From Bacillota bacterium (GTDB taxonomy: Bacteria > Bacillota_I > Bacilli_A > RF39 > UBA660), in NCBI GenBank assembly GCA_015059435.1, contig SVAJ01000002.1, positions 1-64,000 of the forward strand: DNA of 64,000 nucleotides. Reading direction: 5' to 3'. How positions within the stretch are numbered: position 1 is the stretch's first letter; the number at the start of each line of letters is the position of its first letter. Positions 62,395 to 64,000 of the stretch are shown one piece after another. The notes beneath the pieces were generated by a model, which did not search any database, was not told the DNA's origin, and was given only the letters and a program-made list of their open reading frames with translations. The position numbers and the translations under genes are program-made.

Positions 62395-64000
62395 ATGTTA
62401 GTGTATGAAGGAATTAAATCGGGTTTTATTGATGATGTTAATTTGAATAGAATTGTAGATAAAATATATGATAGATATAAACAGTTCTTTGGAAAAACAA
62501 GTGAATCTCAATTGAATTCATGGAAGAACTCTATGCAATATATGAGAGGCGTATTAGATGACAGAGAAATACCAGATAATGCTGGTGTAGCTATTGAGTT
62601 TAATATCCCCACAACTTCTAAAAGAATAGATTTTATATTATCGGGTCGAGATAATAATAAAAAAGATTCGGTTATTATAATAGAATTAAAACAATGGGAA
62701 ACTTGTACCGCAGTTGAAGGTAAAGATGCTATAGTATCTACTTTTACTGGTGGAGGAATTAGAGAAGTAGCACATCCATCTTATCAAGCAATGAGCTATG
62801 CTAATTTGATTAAAGACTTTAATGAAACAGTTCAATTAGATGATATTGGATTATATCCTTGTGCATTTTTACATAATTATGATTTAAAAGATGATGATCC
62901 TATTTGTAGTAGTCAATATCAAGAATATATAAATGAAGCTCCTATGTTTGGAACTAATGATTTTGAAAAATTTAGAAAGTTTATTAAAAAATATATTGTT
63001 GAAGGTGATGATAGAGAATTACTTTATAAGATTGAAAATGGTAAGATTAGACCTTCAAAAAGATTACAAGATTCATTGGCAAAGATGTTACATGGCAACA
63101 AAGAATTTAATATGATTGATGAGCAAAAAGTAATTTATGAAGATGCTATAAGAATGGCAATCGATACAGTTTCAAGTAATAGTAAAAATGTCTTAGTAGT
63201 TCAAGGTGGACCTGGTACTGGCAAATCAGTATTAGCAATTAACTTATTAGTTGAATTAACTAAAAGAGGAATGACAAGCTTCTATGTTACAAAGAATGCA
63301 GCTCCTAGAGCGGTATTTAGAGATAAATTAAAAGGTTCATTTAAAATGACATATATCAATAATTTATTCCAAGGATCAGGACAATTTACTGAAGCAGAAA
63401 CAAATGAAGTTAATGTTTTAGTTGTAGACGAAGCTCATAGATTAAATGCTAAGTCTGGAATGTTCCAAAACTTAGGAGAAAATCAAATTAAAGAAATTAT
63501 TAATGCATCTAATTTTTCTATATTCTTTATTGATGAAGATCAAAAAGTAACTTTAAAAGATATTGGATCAGTTGATGAAATAAAGAAATATGCTCAAGAA
63601 TTAGGAGCAGGAATTAGAATAGTAGAACTTGAAAGTCAATTTAGGTGTAATGGTTCAGATGGATACTTATCATGGTTAGATAATTTATTAGAAATTAGAA
63701 ACACTGCTAATTTTGATGATATGGATTTTGATTACGATTTTAGAGTGTTAGATGATCCAAATGAAGTTAGAAGATTAATAGAAGAAAAGAATAGAGAAAA
63801 TAACAAATCTAGAATGGTTGCAGGTTATTGTTGGAATTGGATAAGCGAAGGAAAGAATAATACCGATATTCACGATATTGTTATACCTGAATATAATTTT
63901 GAAATAAGTTGGAATTTAGGTAATTCACAAACTTGGGCAATTGATCCAATGTCAGTAAATGAAATAGGATGTATTCATACATGTCAAGGATTAGAATTTG
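62395..64000 (+). CDS. PD-(D/E)XK nuclease-DUF2075 helicase fusion (3' truncated by window)
   Basis: Open from ATG 62395 (AAGGAG upstream) to the window end, 535 codons seen. Residues ~1-230 contain a PD-(D/E)XK-type site: E68 in AIEFN, D79 in RIDFIL and E97-L-K99 in IIIELKQW. From ~240 a DUF2075 (Schlafen group 3-like) superfamily 1 helicase: Walker A GGPGTGKS at 271-278, Walker B VLVVDEAHRLN, motif III FFIDEDQKV and motif IV-like ELESQFRCNG. The last codons CIHTCQGLEF are motif V. Expected to act on nucleic acid with the HEPN and MazG neighbours. Confidence 0.85.
   Translation, partial: MLVYEGIKSGFIDDVNLNRIVDKIYDRYKQFFGKTSESQLNSWKNSMQYMRGVLDDREIPDNAGVAIEFNIPTTSKRIDFILSGRDNNKKDSVIIIELKQWETCTAVEGKDAIVSTFTGGGIREVAHPSYQAMSYANLIKDFNETVQLDDIGLYPCAFLHNYDLKDDDPICSSQYQEYINEAPMFGTNDFEKFRKFIKKYIVEGDDRELLYKIENGKIRPSKRLQDSLAKMLHGNKEFNMIDEQKVIYEDAIRMAIDTVSSNSKNVLVVQGGPGTGKSVLAINLLVELTKRGMTSFYVTKNAAPRAVFRDKLKGSFKMTYINNLFQGSGQFTEAETNEVNVLVVDEAHRLNAKSGMFQNLGENQIKEIINASNFSIFFIDEDQKVTLKDIGSVDEIKKYAQELGAGIRIVELESQFRCNGSDGYLSWLDNLLEIRNTANFDDMDFDYDFRVLDDPNEVRRLIEEKNRENNKSRMVAGYCWNWISEGKNNTDIHDIVIPEYNFEISWNLGNSQTWAIDPMSVNEIGCIHTCQGLEF

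Noticed and set aside
1-64000. Mycoplasma-type code with TGA as Trp, suggested by the extreme AT content
   Set aside because: Several genes stop at TGA at normal family lengths (spoVAC, the cytidylyltransferase, GT2 and GT4 genes), and Trp is encoded by TGG.
1-64000. Insertion sequences, integrases, rRNA operons and attachment sites
   Set aside because: No transposase, integrase or rRNA sequence was recognised, and no flanking direct repeats were noticed around the tRNA genes or the right-end locus.

Overview
This is very AT-rich DNA from a low-GC, spore-forming Gram-positive bacterium, probably an uncultured gut Firmicute of the Bacilli/Erysipelotrichia type or a close clostridial relative. 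Evidence for this: a sporulation sigma factor next to spoVAC-spoVAD-spoVAE; ScpA/ScpB; pyruvate:ferredoxin oxidoreductase (anaerobe); teichoic-acid-type polymerase, exporter and LicD genes; and strong GGAGG/AGGTGAT ribosome binding sites. TGA is used as a stop (for example at the ends of the genes finishing at 10149, 16683, 21151 and 36142), so the standard bacterial code applies. No taxon can be named from sequence alone. Most genes are on the + strand; the minus-strand exceptions are licD, an acyltransferase, the RNHCP protein, a small PH-like protein and one small-RNA candidate.

Layout. 1-1459: end of a secreted GH25 lysozyme with cell-wall-binding repeats. 1557-17716: a large surface-polysaccharide/teichoic-acid-like locus with a glycerophosphotransferase-family polymerase, a two-gene ABC exporter, many glycosyltransferases, UDP-galactopyranose mutase, a flippase, LicD, and two IspD/TarI-like cytidylyltransferases, one of which lacks a metal-binding aspartate. 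17727-19910: membrane acyltransferase and lipid kinase. 20004-22490: sporulation sigma factor and spoVA genes. 22896-24186: scpA-scpB. 24213-27303: a DUF6020-like membrane protein with a polyprenyl-phosphate glycosyltransferase and GtrA. 27355-27520: tRNA-Leu(CAA) and tRNA-Thr(TGT). 27611-34950: DUF3137/LemA, a CmpB-like membrane protein, an HMUDK_hel-type protein, a lipoprotein, RNA modification enzymes, a Pro/Val/Glu-rich membrane protein and a catalytically dead SipW-like protein. 35006-42582: a second envelope glycan module (GT4, Alg14-like, an Alg13-GtrA fusion, two NAGPA proteins, a deacetylase). 42647-46916: hydrolase, acyltransferase, hybrid histidine kinase and an orphan prepilin. 46990-57108: PFOR, a BspA-like DUF285 surface protein, a broken DUF1016 gene, RecG and a phosphodiesterase-GNAT fusion. 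57372-60657: XRE regulator, flavodoxin, DUF362 and conserved unknown genes.

The right end (60727-64000) is the most interesting part. A complex structured RNA, with a 15-bp closing helix, a possible pseudoknot and two mutually exclusive pairings around its terminator, lies directly upstream of three closely spaced genes: a MazG-type nucleotide pyrophosphohydrolase, a protein with a HEPN RNase motif, and a PD-(D/E)XK-DUF2075 helicase that runs off the window. This has the composition of an anti-phage defence locus with a possible RNA component. Separately, two intergenic small-RNA candidates (50424-50565 on the minus strand and 57175-57278 on the plus strand), each with promoter and terminator, carry complementary segments and could pair with each other. 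Functions were assigned by reading motifs by eye; no database search was possible.
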